64,000 bases of DNA from Carettochelys insculpta (taxonomy: Eukaryota > Chordata > Testudines > Carettochelyidae), in contig NC_134138.1 in NCBI RefSeq assembly GCF_033958435.1, forward strand, positions 179,846,798 to 179,910,797. The letters are read 5' to 3'. Made by a program: the position numbers and the translations under genes. This document shows, piece after piece, positions 22,200-34,165 of the stretch. How positions within the stretch are numbered: position 1 is the stretch's first letter; every line of letters begins with the position of its first letter. The notes beneath the pieces are model-generated. The model made no database searches, had not been told where the DNA came from, and saw only the letters and a program-made list of their open reading frames with translations.

Positions 22200-24595
22200 T
22201 GGAAATGGCAAAAACTTTATGAGCTTGAATCAGAGGGACTGGATCATTTCCACCGCACAATATTGAAAGAACTGGCATATGAAATTACACGTCTTGTTGC
22301 AAAGATTTTTAATAAATCTCTCAGTTTGGTGATAGCAGATGACCGGAAAATAGCTAATGTACTTAAATTTAAGAAATTGGAATGAGATCCAGGCAGCTAC
22401 AGACTTGTTAGTTTGACTTGAATAGCATGAAAGGCTCTTACATTTTTTGAAGGAAAAATAATTACCTGGAGGTAAAGGGAATGAGTTATAACATTTACTT
22501 ACCAAAGATAGATTATGCCAGTCTGACTTTAATGAGATGTTAATTTTTTTAAGGTAAGGGAAATGAAGTAAATTTAATTCACTAAAAGGTTTGTTACCTA
22601 GAATGTTGGAGATATGGTGGCGTGCTAATAAGTAAAAAATTCTGTTTAACTAAGAGGGAGGTTGTTTGGGTACAGGAGTGGTTTTAGGGTAGGGGTTTGG
22701 CATGCAGTAGAGATTTCAGAATGCTGGATCTGGGCAGCACTCACTGTAAGTGGCTCTCCAAAGTGTGGGGGGACATGTCAGTGTGCCTCAGCAGAGATGC
22801 AGCCTGGTGGCTTTGCACAAAGCCTCCACCTGCAGGCTCCACCTCCACAGCTCTCATTGGCTTCAATTTCCAGCAAATGTGAGCTGCAGAGCTAGTGTTC
22901 AGGGTGGGGCGGGGTCAGAGCACAGAACCCCAGTGGCCATTTCTCTGCCTAGTAGCATTGACATGGGTAACCGAAGTGGAGCGGGGAGCCCCACCCGGAT
23001 CCAACACCCTGAAGCCCTTCCCATGCCCCAAACCTCTGCTCTGGGCCCCCTACTGAACCCAAACACACTTTCAGAACTCGCATCCCCTCCCAGAATGCCA
23101 GTTAATGGAGCTTTTGGTTTGGTGAAGCTTTTGCTGTATATTTTGACCACTGTAACACATTTGGTATGATACCACATAGAAAGCTAGGGATCTAAACTCA
23201 AGAAGATAGAGATTGGGAAGCATTGTCAATAGTGAGGAACACTGAAATATAGGGAAAAAATGGATGACTTAGAGGGAATAATAGAAACTGGATAAAATTT
23301 AATTGTACAAATTGCATGATCATTAATTGAGGAATTCATAACAAGAATATTTGCTGCAAGCTCAGGAGTCAGATGAATACGAATGAATAGACTTTGGTGT
23401 CTTAGTCAACTACTCTAGTACTAATACCCATCAATAGGGTGCAACTGTGATTAAGGCAAGTGTTATCCTAGAATTTATCAGTTGAGGCATTTCCAGTTGA
23501 AGTAGGGAAATATCAGTGGCATTGTAAAAAGTAACAGTTGGATGTCATTTGGAATATGCCATACAGTTCCGGTCACACCATGTTCAAAAAAGATGTCAAA
23601 TATAAACAGGTGCGGACATGGGCAATCAAGAGAATGGAGGACCTACGGTATAAAAACAGGCATAAAGAAAGTGTCTTGTAGCCTGGTAAAACATAGGGGA
23701 GATGATTTACTCTTTATAAATACATCAAGGGAGTCTAGAGGGGCATAAGAGCTTTTGAAGTTAAAGGACAATGTTAGCAGAACAACAGATGTGTAGAAAC
23801 TGTCCATGGAAATTAGAAGGTTTCCAACCATCGAGGCAGTGAAGTTCCAGAACATCTTTCTGACAAGAATTGCTGAGGTAAGCAACCTTCTTGGTTTTAA
23901 GATAGAGCCCATTAAATTTGTGGATGGAATTATGAGCTGAGTCACCTGAGATAACAAGGTGCTGGACTTGCCAGCCCTGGGTCACTCTTCTGCTTCGTGT
24001 CTGTTGCTCCTTAATCTTGTGTTTCAGCATTTCACACAGATTCCTGTGTTGGGCCAGGGAGCAATTATTTTCCTGCTTTTGTGTCATGTGGTGAAGTAGA
24101 TTTGCTTGGTTTGGGTGTTTGTTTAACCTGGTGTGGGGGGGGGCAGGGAGGGGCAGTGGAGGTATTTTTGGTCTCCTTTAAATCATCAGTTGCTAGGATC
24201 ACTGAATGGGTGGGTCAGTGCTCTGAAGAAGTATAGAGAATTCTCTTTCAGGTGCTTAGCTGGTGGGAGATATTTACATGCAGCAGGTCCAACCAATCAC
24301 CATTTTCAAGCTCAGGGGAAAAATTGGCCAAGGTCAGATTGGCTAGGAACTTCAGGTATTTTTATCTTCCTCTTCAGCATCAGGTGTGGGTCACTAGCTT
24401 GTTCAGATCATGAGCCTTTCCCTGCCATCTCAGTGGCCTCAGGGTTCACATTGGTCCCTCCTGTTCTCTGCTTGTTGTAATATTTTAGTGTAATTATTGT
24501 AAGTGACTCGGGTGGGGTTTAACAATCTGTGATGTGCAAGAGTCAAACTGGATGATGTGGGGCCCTTCTGGCATTAAACTCTGACTCTAATTAAA
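22200..24595 (+). mobile_element. Old, degraded CR1 LINE with internal insert
   Basis: The + strand reads as a worn CR1 reverse-transcriptase region. At 22225-22430 it gives 'ILKELAYEITRLVAKIFNKS', then an 'IADDRKIANV' and 'GSYRLVSLT' stretch, matching the family pattern 'VLKELADEI...IFNKSL...W..ANV...GNYRPVSLT'. The late reverse-transcriptase and 3' region follows at about 23500-23900 with many stops. A CR1-type 3' end 'actggatgatgtggggccct' and 'tctggcattaaactctga' closes it at 24550-24595. A GC-rich foreign block occupies about 22690-23110. No frame is intact. Confidence 0.65.
22690..23110. repeat. GC-rich insert inside the old CR1
   Basis: Composition jumps to GC-rich between two AT-rich CR1 parts, with 'ccacccggatccaacaccct', 'gaagcccttcccatgcccca' and similar C-rich runs. 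Comparable C-rich blocks belong to a dispersed sauropsid repeat that I recall but cannot name. Overlapping open frames on both strands (22750-23169 and 22899-23177) are by-products of the low stop frequency in GC-rich DNA. Confidence 0.4.
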
Positions 24596-25620
24596 CAAGT
24601 CTTTAGGAAAAATATTTTACTTTAAAACATCATTTGCGTTCCAATCTACAAACAACTTTTTCTCAGCTCACCTGTTTCTTGCATAACAAACTACAATAGA
24701 AGATTTACTGATGTTCAAGAATTTTTATTCTTTCTTTCTTAATCCCATAGCCCTTGAAATCACTGCTATTTTGTGTGGCTTCGGTTTACGTGTCCAATTC
24801 AGAATTACCCAAATATAATTATTACTTTTTTAAATCTTCTTCCAACAATTGATTTGAACCACTTCTGGAGATAAAACGTAATGTTCTTTTAATCAGTTTG
24901 AACTTTAGTTTGAATCTATAATACTTTAAAATAGAAAATATTACTTGGCATTACTGAACTGAAGGTCTCTTCATCAAAGTCATCAGAAATGTCAGTGGCT
25001 CAGAGCAAGGAAAATATCAGGAAAGAAAAGCCAAGCTGCTACTTAACTTACTAAAGAACAGATTAAGTGAATGGGCTGTATTTTTATGACTCCTCTCAAA
25101 AAATGAAGTATTCAGAAGGATGTGTTGTGGCTTTTGTGTGTTGGCATTTGTAGAGCAGCTCAACAGAATATAATGAAATGCTCTGACTTAACTAATGTCA
25201 CACTGGGAAATAGAATGTTTTATGTAAAAAGGAAAACATAATAAACAAGTTCCATTAGCAAACCAATTAAATTAATCCATTAAAGTATAGCTTTCAAGTG
25301 AGTGAACAAATAAGAAATAAAACAAGACTTTACAGAGATCTACTTCTCAAGACCTGCTAAATTCTATTTAGACCCAGTGCTGATTAGAGTCAGTGCAGCT
25401 TTGAGCTGTTTAGTCAGAACTTCAGGATTTGGCCTTATTTTTGTTTTGTTTTTAGCAGTCTAAGATTCAGCTCTCCAGATTGACCATAAATTAACAGAAT
25501 GGAGAGTTTTACATAGTCAACAACTGTCTTTACCAACTTCCAGTAAATCAAAGTAAAACAGGATAACATGCAGAGGTTTTGCTTTCAGAAAATGTGCAAA
25601 ACACATGTAAACAGAGGATT
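24596..25620. other. Unassigned AT-rich sequence
   Basis: About 1 kb without recognisable repeat or coding features. Confidence 0.4.
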
Positions 25621-25625
25621 GTCAG

Positions 25626-26483
25626 TAGAACCCTGGAAATCTGTGGATGCCACACGTATCTACAGCTGCAATGTAGACATGGATATCTGCAGACCATTTT
25701 TGTGGATATGGATAAACAGACCCATACACAGAAGGATGTGAAAGGTGCGAACATGCCCCATGTCGTTTCTCCCCATTCTTCCTGCTGCACTGTGCAGGGG
25801 GAACCTGCAGGGCATGATGGGGGAACCACAGCACCCTGGGAGCTGGAGTTCCTTGGCCAGATCCCTGCCTAGAGAGCTAGACGTAGAACAGGGAAGGGAC
25901 TACATATCCCAGCATAACCTTGGCCACTAGTGACAAGAAGCTAACTATGAACGTGTCTTAGACCCTGCTATGAATGTATTGTCCTGAAGAAAAGTTTGTG
26001 GTTACCTAAAACATATTTCATTACTACTAGCCCATATATAGTCTTAACTGAAAAACTCTGGAAAAAGACTGCTATACTTTGGTAAAATGATTCTGTTATA
26101 CCATACTAAAATTGTATACCATAAGAAAACTTTTATAGAAATTACCGTCTGGGATCTTGCTGTAATATTGTAAAAATAATATTGTAAAAAACAATATTCC
26201 AATCAGTGTTTCCACTCAGATTTTATATTAACGTCTCTTATGCACACTCATTGCATGACTATTTCGAATGCTTTTATGTTTTAAAAATTGCAGTCCAAAA
26301 GCACATACACACCTCCAGAAATTTCTGTGTATGGCCTGATATAAATTTTGTACCTGGAACCCAGCAAATTTTCTGATATTGGCTTGATATTTGTAGACAT
26401 CTGAATCCTTGTTTGTGGATGCAGATATCTGCAGATCATTGCTGCAGATGAGGATATCAATTTTATATCCATTACGGGCTCTA
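25626..26483. mobile_element. hAT non-autonomous transposon, end to end
   Basis: Termini are 'tagaaccctggaaatctgtg' at left and the inverted 'tatccattacgggctcta' at right. Next to them are repeats of 'ggatatctgcaga' and 'gcagatatctgcagatcatt', which are characteristic of this family. Flanks are 'attgtcag' and 'gttgtcaa', an imperfect 8-bp duplication (6 of 8 identical), the length expected for hAT. A 139-bp relative lies at 42070-42208. The interior has no recognisable transposase. Confidence 0.75.
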
Positions 26484-28480
26484 GTTGTCAAAGCTGAAAA
26501 AGCAACTAACAGGAGGGGTAAAACAGGGGAATGAGAAGGTTATTTAAACTTGCACACTTTTATTAAATGTTTTTCCCCATTTTACACTTATTTCTACCAG
26601 TTTTCTGTGACCATTGAATGCCAGATCAGTACAAAAGCTATTCCTTTGCCACTTATGCATAATTTCAGAACTATTTACAGCTTGAACATGGCCCTTTAAG
26701 CTTCCATTCAGGCCCGATTATTTCATGTACTATTTATTGGGCAATAACAGACTGGGACTTCTTGCTTACATCAGTAAACTGGGTCTTTGTTAAAAGGACT
26801 ATTTAGAGATGTTGCCACTGCTACTAGCAGTCAAGCCCTGTGCAACCAGGCTAGCTGCTGCCCACAGACAGCTTGTACCTCCAAATGCTGTTGGGGGATA
26901 CCATCTACAGGCAAAAGTACATGATAACCCCATGTCTCCTCTGCACAGAAACACCCCCAGCCTGAAGCTGCAGCACTTTATTTGCCCCATGGCAGCATAC
27001 CTGCCCTTCAGCATGTTTGGTCCCTGTCTCTTGCAGACGTTCCTTAGCAGGGAGCAGGATGGTGCTGCTTTTTACAATGGCTGAAGCTGGCCACTCCCAG
27101 TCACTGCCTCTGCACAGCACAGAAGCTGCCTAAAAGAGAGTCCAGCGAGGGAAGTGACCAGAAATGACCCCTGTCCCCACCTGCTGGTCCCAGGCAGGGA
27201 TCAGTTCACAACCACCCCCCCTACCACTTCAGCCAGCCTCTTTCAAGCAGCCACCATGGTGCATAGAGCAGCAACCCAGAGCAGCCAGCATGAGATGTGA
27301 CCACTCAATCCCCAGGGCCAGGGGCTGAGCATGCCAGGGGCCAGAAGCAGTGAGAAAAGGACAGAGACCCTTTCCCTCCCATGCAGACAGGCCAAGCAAA
27401 AGAGAGGAGAGCACACAACACTGCCACCTCCATGCTCTTCCTCCTGTAGCCTGGGCTTTTCCCTCCGCATCCGAAACAAGTCGCTACTGTGCTGAGTGTT
27501 CTTAATTAGAAGAACAAAATGTGGCTTCACCTGAGAGAAGGCTTGATCTTCACAGGGAATGGAGTGTTGCTCCAGTGCAGAACCACCACTAATCTCCTCA
27601 AAAGTGGATGAAGAGGATGTTTTTGGTAGAAATATGGCCCACCCCTCCTCTACACTGCTCAGTAAGAAGCTTACATCTAAAATTCATTTTCGTACTCATT
27701 TCCGTTCCGTTGTCCTGCATGAACAGCCATTTTACTTAGTGTTACAGAACTCCTGTCATTTTGCCTTTGGGGGAGTAAAATGTTTGGTTCTGGGGGAAAG
27801 GAAAGTTTTACAGAGTCTGCGAGTGAATAGAAGAAACACCTTTTTGTTGCTGTTTCAGTGGAAATGTTCAAAGTTATTCAATAACTGATCGATGACAGTG
27901 TCATTTAAACAAAAATAACAAAGGAAACCATCTAAAGCTAAAGTGCACCCACTCCTATGAATCCCATAAGTGGAATTTGGCCACTAGCGGTCACATCATA
28001 TGTGCCAGGAAATATACATTGTTTTCAGTGAAAGAATTGAGAGGTCAAAAAAGTCACAAAAGTTAGATCTCTAGTACCCCTCATGCCAGAAAAGAGATTA
28101 TTCTCTTGCAAGCAGTGTAAAGGAGAGTCTTTATTGGAGCCTGGTGGACTGAGGGAGAAACCTGGGATTCTTGCCTTAGCTTTTTAGTTACTCATATTAA
28201 ATGTATGGAGTCAGCATTGCCTGCTTTCTCTTTACACACTCTGCCCAGAACTTCCACTGGGTCAGTTATAGAAGAGCCTACAGACTATGCTATAGGATCT
28301 GGATCAAACTTGCCCTAAGGTTGCGGTGATCACATATATGGGTGAAGGTGAGGCCTCCCCTACTTGATCAGCCACAAAATTCAGATCTGGATATTGATGT
28401 GAATTTCCCAAAACTGTGGGTTTGTTCGATCCTGGCTTCTTGTGTGATTGGGCTGCTGTCTAATAGCAAATAATGCAGCA
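26484..28480. other. Unassigned sequence with a GC-richer part
   Basis: 26800-27530 is GC-richer than its surroundings and carries several open frames on both strands. None shows a known domain, and they overlap antiparallel to each other. No repeat family recognised. Confidence 0.4.
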
Positions 28481-28499
28481 GAATTAGTTTTTCAGTGAT

Positions 28500-29270
28500 A
28501 TAAGCAAAAAGTCTGACCAGGATGCCTTTAATTACAATTTGAAAGTATTACAGACTAAACTGGATTCATGTCTCTTTTCACAATTAGAAGTATAAAAATT
28601 ACTCAGTGTTGCAACATCCAAATTGCAGGGGAATGTTCAACTAACATTAAAGGTGTCCTTCCATATATTCTCAATCGATGTACTATAAAAGAGAAAATTG
28701 GTCCACTAAAAAATTATACCAGGGAATTGGAGACAAGGCTGGAGAGGGCAGATTTGTTAAATGGTTATTTTGCTTCAGTATTTTCAGAGGAAAAAGAATA
28801 TGGAGAGTTATTTTCTAAGCACAGGGCGTACTCCTGAGGAGTGGAAAATGGCAAATCTAACACCATTATCTTAGCAAAAAAAAGCCACAAAATACACTGC
28901 AGCAGGCAATTATAGACTTCTTAGCTTCATAAATGGTGGAAGTTTGAATGCTGTTCTATGAAAGACCTTGAAATATCCAGTATGATTCTAAATATTTAAC
29001 AAGGATTTATGAACATATTGTAACTCACTTTAGTTCTTGAGAGATACTGCTGCCATGACAAACAAGGGAACTACATCACGTTTTGTATGCTTACACTTTC
29101 AAAGAGTAATAATATTCCATGCTGAAGATAATTTCATAAAGCACGGAGTTTTGATACATGGGTTAAAATAATAACTTCAGGGTAGAAAATTAACTGAAAA
29201 AGGAAATAGTGAGAGGTTCTGAAAGCAGAGTGCTTATTAGTGATATACCTCAAAAGTCAGATTCAGAATA
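28500..29270 (+). mobile_element. Degraded CR1 LINE fragment, linker and early reverse-transcriptase region
   Basis: Translation gives 'KIGPLKNYTRELETRLERA', 'DLLNGYFASVFSEEKEYG' (28690-28805), then in another frame 'TPEEWKMANLTPLS' (28831-28875) and 'AGNYRLLSF' (28905-28930). The CR1 pattern is 'GPL...GELVT...KAE.LN.FFASVFT', followed by 'PEDWKKANVTPIFKKG' and 'GNYRPVSLTS'. Frameshifts and stops leave nothing functional. Only a middle piece of ORF2 is present. Confidence 0.7.
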
Positions 29271-31440
29271 ACTTTTTACTCAAATACATTCAAACAATTC
29301 GAATTATAAAGGAAAATTTCACCTCCTCTGTCCACACTGCAGATCTCTCATAGGCAGGGTAGGAAAAAAAGCATAAAATAGACTATGCAGGTTCACAGTG
29401 TAGGGATAATGGGTGAAGTTTGCACTTAGTTTGAGAATATGGAAATATTAAATATGATATAACAGTGTTGCAGAGCCTCCTGGAAGTTTTAGATAACTAG
29501 AAGAAAAGGTGGTCCTATATGTTTTTTTTTTGTTTTGTTCTCTGAGCAAAACTCTGAGATTGGAGCAAAAGGAAGTTTAACGTTTTTCTTTTAAGTGTAA
29601 CCCTGACTTGGAAATGCAAGGTAACACCTCTTCTTTGTGGGAAAACTACAACATTCTCCTAGGGGTTGTTTCCATTGCAGAAAATTCATGTGCAGAGACT
29701 TAGCTCCAAATTAGCAAAGTGTGGCTTTAAATCCTGGACTATGTCACAGTGAGTGAAGAAAAGATGAGCTGCAGATGGAAGAACTGCAGTGCTTTTTTTG
29801 TGCCAGTACTCACCCATGCCAAGTACCAGCACCTTGGCAGTCCCAGCTGTGGGATTGGCTGGGGAGGTGTGCAGAGAAGAACTGCCCTGAAGAACTGAAG
29901 GAATAACTCCAACATAATTTGCCTAGGGTGTCTTATCCCTAGCAACACAGACCACATTCTGCATTAGGTCTCTGAAATCTCTACAGTCTGTAGTGATAGC
30001 TCTGGTATGTTTTGATGGGAGATAACATGTACTTCTTCCCAGAACTGGGCAGCTCTGCAAATCTAGTACAGATTTATTGCATATTAAAAAAGGGAAGATC
30101 CCATGTTGTACCCAGTGTACATGTTCACTGGAAGCTGGTTAACGTTTTCTTTGCTGCCCCAGTTGCGGTGCAGATTTGATCAGCTCAGCAGTTGCTCCAA
30201 TTTTCCATCCTAGCTATGGGTTTTTAGGGGTCATATCCTAGCTGGTGGAAACTAGAGCACACTGTGGATTCAGGGAAAATATCATTTTTCAAGTACACTG
30301 CAATCTATGCTGCTAAATATTTTAATATTTTGAGGTCAGGTTGGACATTCCTTTGTGTTTCAGTGATTTGCATGCTGTCCATCTTAGGGGAGCTCTGTTT
30401 TATGGCAAAGAATCCAGTCTCCCTATTTCCCAGGTCCAAAGTCAGGGGTGGAAGAGTGCATTAAAACTGGAGCTCTGGTGGTGTTCTCTTCAGATTAGTC
30501 CATTTCCACACCAGATAAACATAACAAAGGACTACCTCCAGTTGGAAGTTTATGAATGTTGTGTGTATCTGTAATCATTTTAAGTACAGCTTTTATATCC
30601 TTCCAGGGACAAAAGAGCATTGCAATAAAAAGTTACAATTTTCAAGTATAATGCCAAGTGAAAAGAAGAGAATTATTTAAAATCCACAGATCATTCACTT
30701 TGATTGTTTTTCCCCCTGGTTACCCACTATGCCAATGGCTGCATTGGTGGGGGGAACTAAAGTAAGAGAATAACACTAAGGATGCCAAGGTTAAAACTTC
30801 AAAGTCAGTCTGTTGAAGGTTGAGCAATAGTTTAATGAACCCTGATAACGGCTCAGTGCAGAAGGATTATTTTTCACTCTTCCCACCCAAAAACCTGTAT
30901 CAGTAAAACCCAGGGAGGAAGATACATGTAAAAGGTGTATCTGGACTTCAGTCCATGTCAGACAGTTTTAATGCAATTGGATCTTAGAGAAAATCAGTTC
31001 TCCCTCTCTTAAGTGTGAATCAATCCATACTTAAAATTATGCTAAGCCAGAAGGTCCCCAGGATTTAAGCAGGATCTGGACACAAATGTGACTCAGCAGC
31101 TGCATGGCAAGCACTCAGACTGCCCAGTCGTTCCTTGGTGCAGTGGTGTTTCGACTCATCTGCAGCAGAAGAAGAGAACTTGTCATTAGCAAATTTAAGT
31201 TTGGACATATCCAACGTGCATCGAAAGGAGCAAGAATTATGGTCTCTTTGAGTCTGTCAGCTTCCAAAATGCCTGAATTCCTTTTATCTGATATGCTTTT
31301 AAAATTGAATCCAAGTTTTTTTTCCCCCCAGGATGTAGCATGATACAGACATGCTTGTTTCAATGTTTGGAAGATAACGCTGTTACATTTTTGGTCAGGC
31401 CTACACACTGGTGTTCCAATCAAGTACTTAATTCATCGTT
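29271..31440. other. Unassigned AT-rich sequence
   Basis: About 2.2 kb with no identified repeat. A stretch at 29790-29860 ('gtgctttttttgtgccagta' with nearby inverted 'taccagcacc') may be a worn MITE, but this is too weak to call. Confidence 0.35.
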
Positions 31441-31444
31441 TAAC

Positions 31445-32160
31445 AAATTGGGAGAAAATGGTAGAGAACTTGAAAGTGGAAGGCAGCTTGAGTAAAATCA
31501 ATCATGAAATCATGAAGTTTACAATTCTAAGGAAGGGTACAAGGGGAAACAGTAGAATAGAGATAATGGATTTCAGGAGGGAAGATTTTGGTAAACTCAG
31601 AGAGCTGGTAGGTAAGGTCCCATGGGAAGCAAAACTGAGGGGGAAAACAGCAGGAGAGTAGGCAGTTTTTCAAAGGGATGTTATTAAGGGCCCAAAAGCA
31701 AGCTATCCCGCTGCGTAGGAAAGATAGAAAACATGGCAAAAGACCGCCTTGGCTTAACCAGGAGATCTTGCATGATCTCAAAATAAAAAAGGAATCGTAT
31801 AAAAAACAGAAACAAGGACAAATTACAAAAGATGAATATAGGCAAACAACACAAGAATGCAGGAGCAAGATTAGAAGGGCTAAGGCACAAAATGAGCCCA
31901 AACTAGCTACAGGCATAAAGGGAAACAAGAAGGCTTTTATAAATACATTAGAAACAAGAGGAAGACTAGGATAGGGTAGGGCCATTGCTCAGTGAGGAGG
32001 GAGAAACAGTAATAGGGAACTTGGCAATGGCAGAGAATCTTAATGACTTAGTTTCAGTCTTCACTGAAAAGTCTGAAGGAATGCCTAACATAGTGAATGC
32101 TAGTGGGAAAGGGGTAGGGTTAGAAGTTGAAATAAAAAAAGAACAAGTTGGATGGGAATA
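31445..32160 (+). mobile_element. CR1 ORF2 fragment A: endonuclease-RT linker region
   Basis: Frames at 31458-31661 and 31678-31974 give '[20 protein letters not shown]', '[20 protein letters not shown]', '[20 protein letters not shown]' and '[17 protein letters not shown]'. These match the CR1 linker pattern ('GSLGCSDHE.VEF.ILR...DFRRA.F..FRELLGRIPWE...RPAWMNKELL.KLK.KKEAY...GNKKGFY.Y'). It continues with '[10 protein letters not shown]' near 32060. One frame break separates the two parts near 31665. The reverse transcriptase that should follow is missing. An endonuclease region follows instead. Confidence 0.85.
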
Positions 32161-32164
32161 GAGT

Positions 32165-32743
32165 AGCAAAGCCCATGGGTAAGTAGAGAAGATGGAGACC
32201 TGGGAAAGGGATCAGAAATGGGAGGGAGCACGGGCTATAATGGGAAAAAAGAGGGTCAGGGCAAAACTGGGAGGCAAGATCAAATCAACATCTTAGATGC
32301 CTGTATACAAATGCAAGAAGCATGGGTAATAAGCAGAAAGAACTGGAACTGCTAATAAATAAATGCAACTATGACATTGTTGGCATCACAGAAACTTGGT
32401 GGGATAATACACACAATTGGAACATTGGTATGGAAGCTTGTTCAGGAAGGATAGACGGGAGGAGGAGGAGGTGTTGGGAGGAGGTGTTGCCTTGTATATT
32501 AAAAATATACACACTTGGACTGAGGTGGAGATGGACATAGGAAACGAATGTGTTGAGTGCCTCTGTGTTAAGCTAAAAGGGATAAAAAACAAGGGCAATG
32601 TCCAACTAGGAGTCTACTACAGGCCACCTACTCAGATTGAAGAGGTGGATGAGGCTTTTTTTAAACAGCTAACAAAATCATCCAGGGCCCAGGATTTGGT
32701 GGCGATGGAGCACTTCAACTATCCAGATATATGCTGGATATAA
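32165..32743 (+). mobile_element. CR1 ORF2 fragment B: endonuclease domain
   Basis: Here the translation gives 'GGKIKSTS' before the domain, then 'MGNKQKELELLINKCNYDIV' and 'GITETWWDNTHNWNIGME' (32322-32430). In a second frame it gives 'EVLGGGVALYIKNIHTWTEV', 'NVQLGVYYRPPTQIEEVDEA' and 'FNYPDICWI' (to 32743). This is the APE-type endonuclease that nicks target DNA for CR1 insertion. The catalytic Glu region 'ITETWW' is kept. In the usual 'GDFN' motif the Gly-Asp is replaced by Glu-His ('MEHFNYPD'), which removes a key acidic residue. A frameshift near 32435 also breaks it. The endonuclease should precede the linker region, but here it lies after it. Confidence 0.88.
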
Positions 32744-32970
32744 AGCCCTCCTCATGAGGTTAGCCAGTCTGTGTCCTCAAAAGGCGAACGCCATCTCTGC
32801 CTAGCAGTCCTTCCTGGAATAGCATCCCATGGTCGAGGAAGCCAAAGCCTTCCTGGCGGCACCATTTATGCAGCCAGGCATTCACCTCCAGGATGCACCT
32901 GTCTCTGCCTGGGCCCTTACCTTTGACAGGAAAGATTGAAGAAAAAGATGTTTGTTTGGTGCTTTGGGTT
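32743..32970 (-). pseudogene. CR1 ORF1 esterase (SGNH hydrolase) C-terminal fragment, inverted
   Basis: The minus strand reads 'SFSSIFPVKGKGPGRDRCIL', 'EVNAWLHKWCRQEGFGFLDH' and 'GMLFQEGLLGRDGVRL', and after a frame slip 'LANLMRRAL'. This matches the C-terminal part of the SGNH-hydrolase-like ORF1 found in sauropsid CR1 elements, where 'GRDG.HL' carries the catalytic Asp and His. Here the His is Arg ('GRDGVRL'). The ORF1 end ('MRRAL') meets the endonuclease fragment exactly at 32743, but in the opposite orientation. This marks a rearrangement breakpoint. Confidence 0.82.
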
Positions 32971-33365
32971 TGCTTTCTTCAAGTCTTTAGTTTCTCTTTC
33001 TTTCTCACTGTTTCGTACAGCTCTTTTCTTGGTTCCACATACTTTCTTTTATCATTTATCAGTATTATTTCTCTGTTCTGAATTGCTGTTGTCTTATGCA
33101 ATATCTTTCCAATTCTTGTCCTCTGAGCCTCTACTGCAGTGTCTTTCCTTGCCTTCATTATCTGTTTTTTCCTGTTATAGCTTCTAAGTACTCTCACAAT
33201 CTTTCTCTTGGTCTTCTGCTGTGTTCTATCTCATCCCCATTTCTTTTTTTGTCTACCTTCACTCCCATGCAAGTCAATCCTCGAGTCCTCACTCAGACAA
33301 AACTCCCACAGACTTTCAAAAGTTCCCCGAAAGAATTTTCCTTTCCTCTAGCTCCTTGTAGTGGG
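32971..33365. other. Unassigned pyrimidine-rich sequence
   Basis: T/C-rich on the + strand. A minus frame at 32979-33197 gives a Lys/Arg-rich peptide with no domain that I recognise. It may be more of the rearranged retroelement, but it does not match the CR1 ORF1 pattern. Confidence 0.35.
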
Positions 33366-33369
33366 TCTT

Positions 33370-34165
33370 CCACTTCCACTTCAGGGAAGGAGTTAATGCA
33401 GGCTGGAGGGAGCCTACATAGCACCCCAGCCAATGAGGAAAGAGCCAAGGCACCAAACAAGTGGGGGGTCAATCAGAGGGCTGCCTTCTGGAGTAGTTAA
33501 GGTGCAACTCAACAGAGCAGAGGCAGTTGGGTCCTAGCCAGAGACTGTGCAGGACCAGCTCCCAGCAAGAAAGGAAACACCTGGAGAGAGCAATGTGGAC
33601 AGGCTCAGAGGAGCAGTAGAGTGGCTCCAGCCTGACACCTACGAGACTGCTTGTCCTGATACAATGGCCAGAAAGAGGCAAGAGGTCATGGGAAGTGGCC
33701 CAGGGAAAGTGAGACAGTCAAGGGAGAGAGAAAGAGGGCAGGACAAGGCTGCCACTAGAGGGTCCCTGGGCCTGGATTCAGAGTAGTGGGAGGACCTGAG
33801 ACCCGCCCCTTATACCGCACCTAGCCACACTGAGAAATGGCCTATATGTACTGTGGCTTGCTCCTGAAGTGAGGGGCTAGACTGGAGCTGCAGTGGGTCA
33901 CAGTGGAGGGTGGTACAGAGGCAGGACTGCTGTTACCCCCAGAAGGGAGCAAGAGACTGTAGTGGGAACTGCCAAAGGGCAGTGTCCTGAAGTGGGTGCC
34001 ACAATCTAGGCAGTAATGTGAGTCCAGAGACCAGAGGGCAGAGAGAGCATGGAGTGACAATGGATGACACACCAGCCAGGCGAGGGCCTCCTACTGAAGA
34101 AGAGCTAATTCCTGAGTGCCCAACAGGAGGCGTCACTCCTGTGAGTCCTGCCCTGTGACACTCCT
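33370..34165 (+). repeat. Possible LTR or dispersed retroelement block
   Basis: A purine-rich, GC-richer block starts with 'ggaaggagttaatgcaggct' and 'ccagccaatgaggaaag' and ends with 'gaagagctaattcctgagtg' and 'aggaggcgtcactcctgtga'. I associate this layout with a turtle LTR-retrotransposon repeat (recalled, not searched). The CCAAT-type 'gccaatgag' and 'caatcag' near the left end fit a promoter region. No internal coding region or paired copy is present in this window. Confidence 0.4.
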
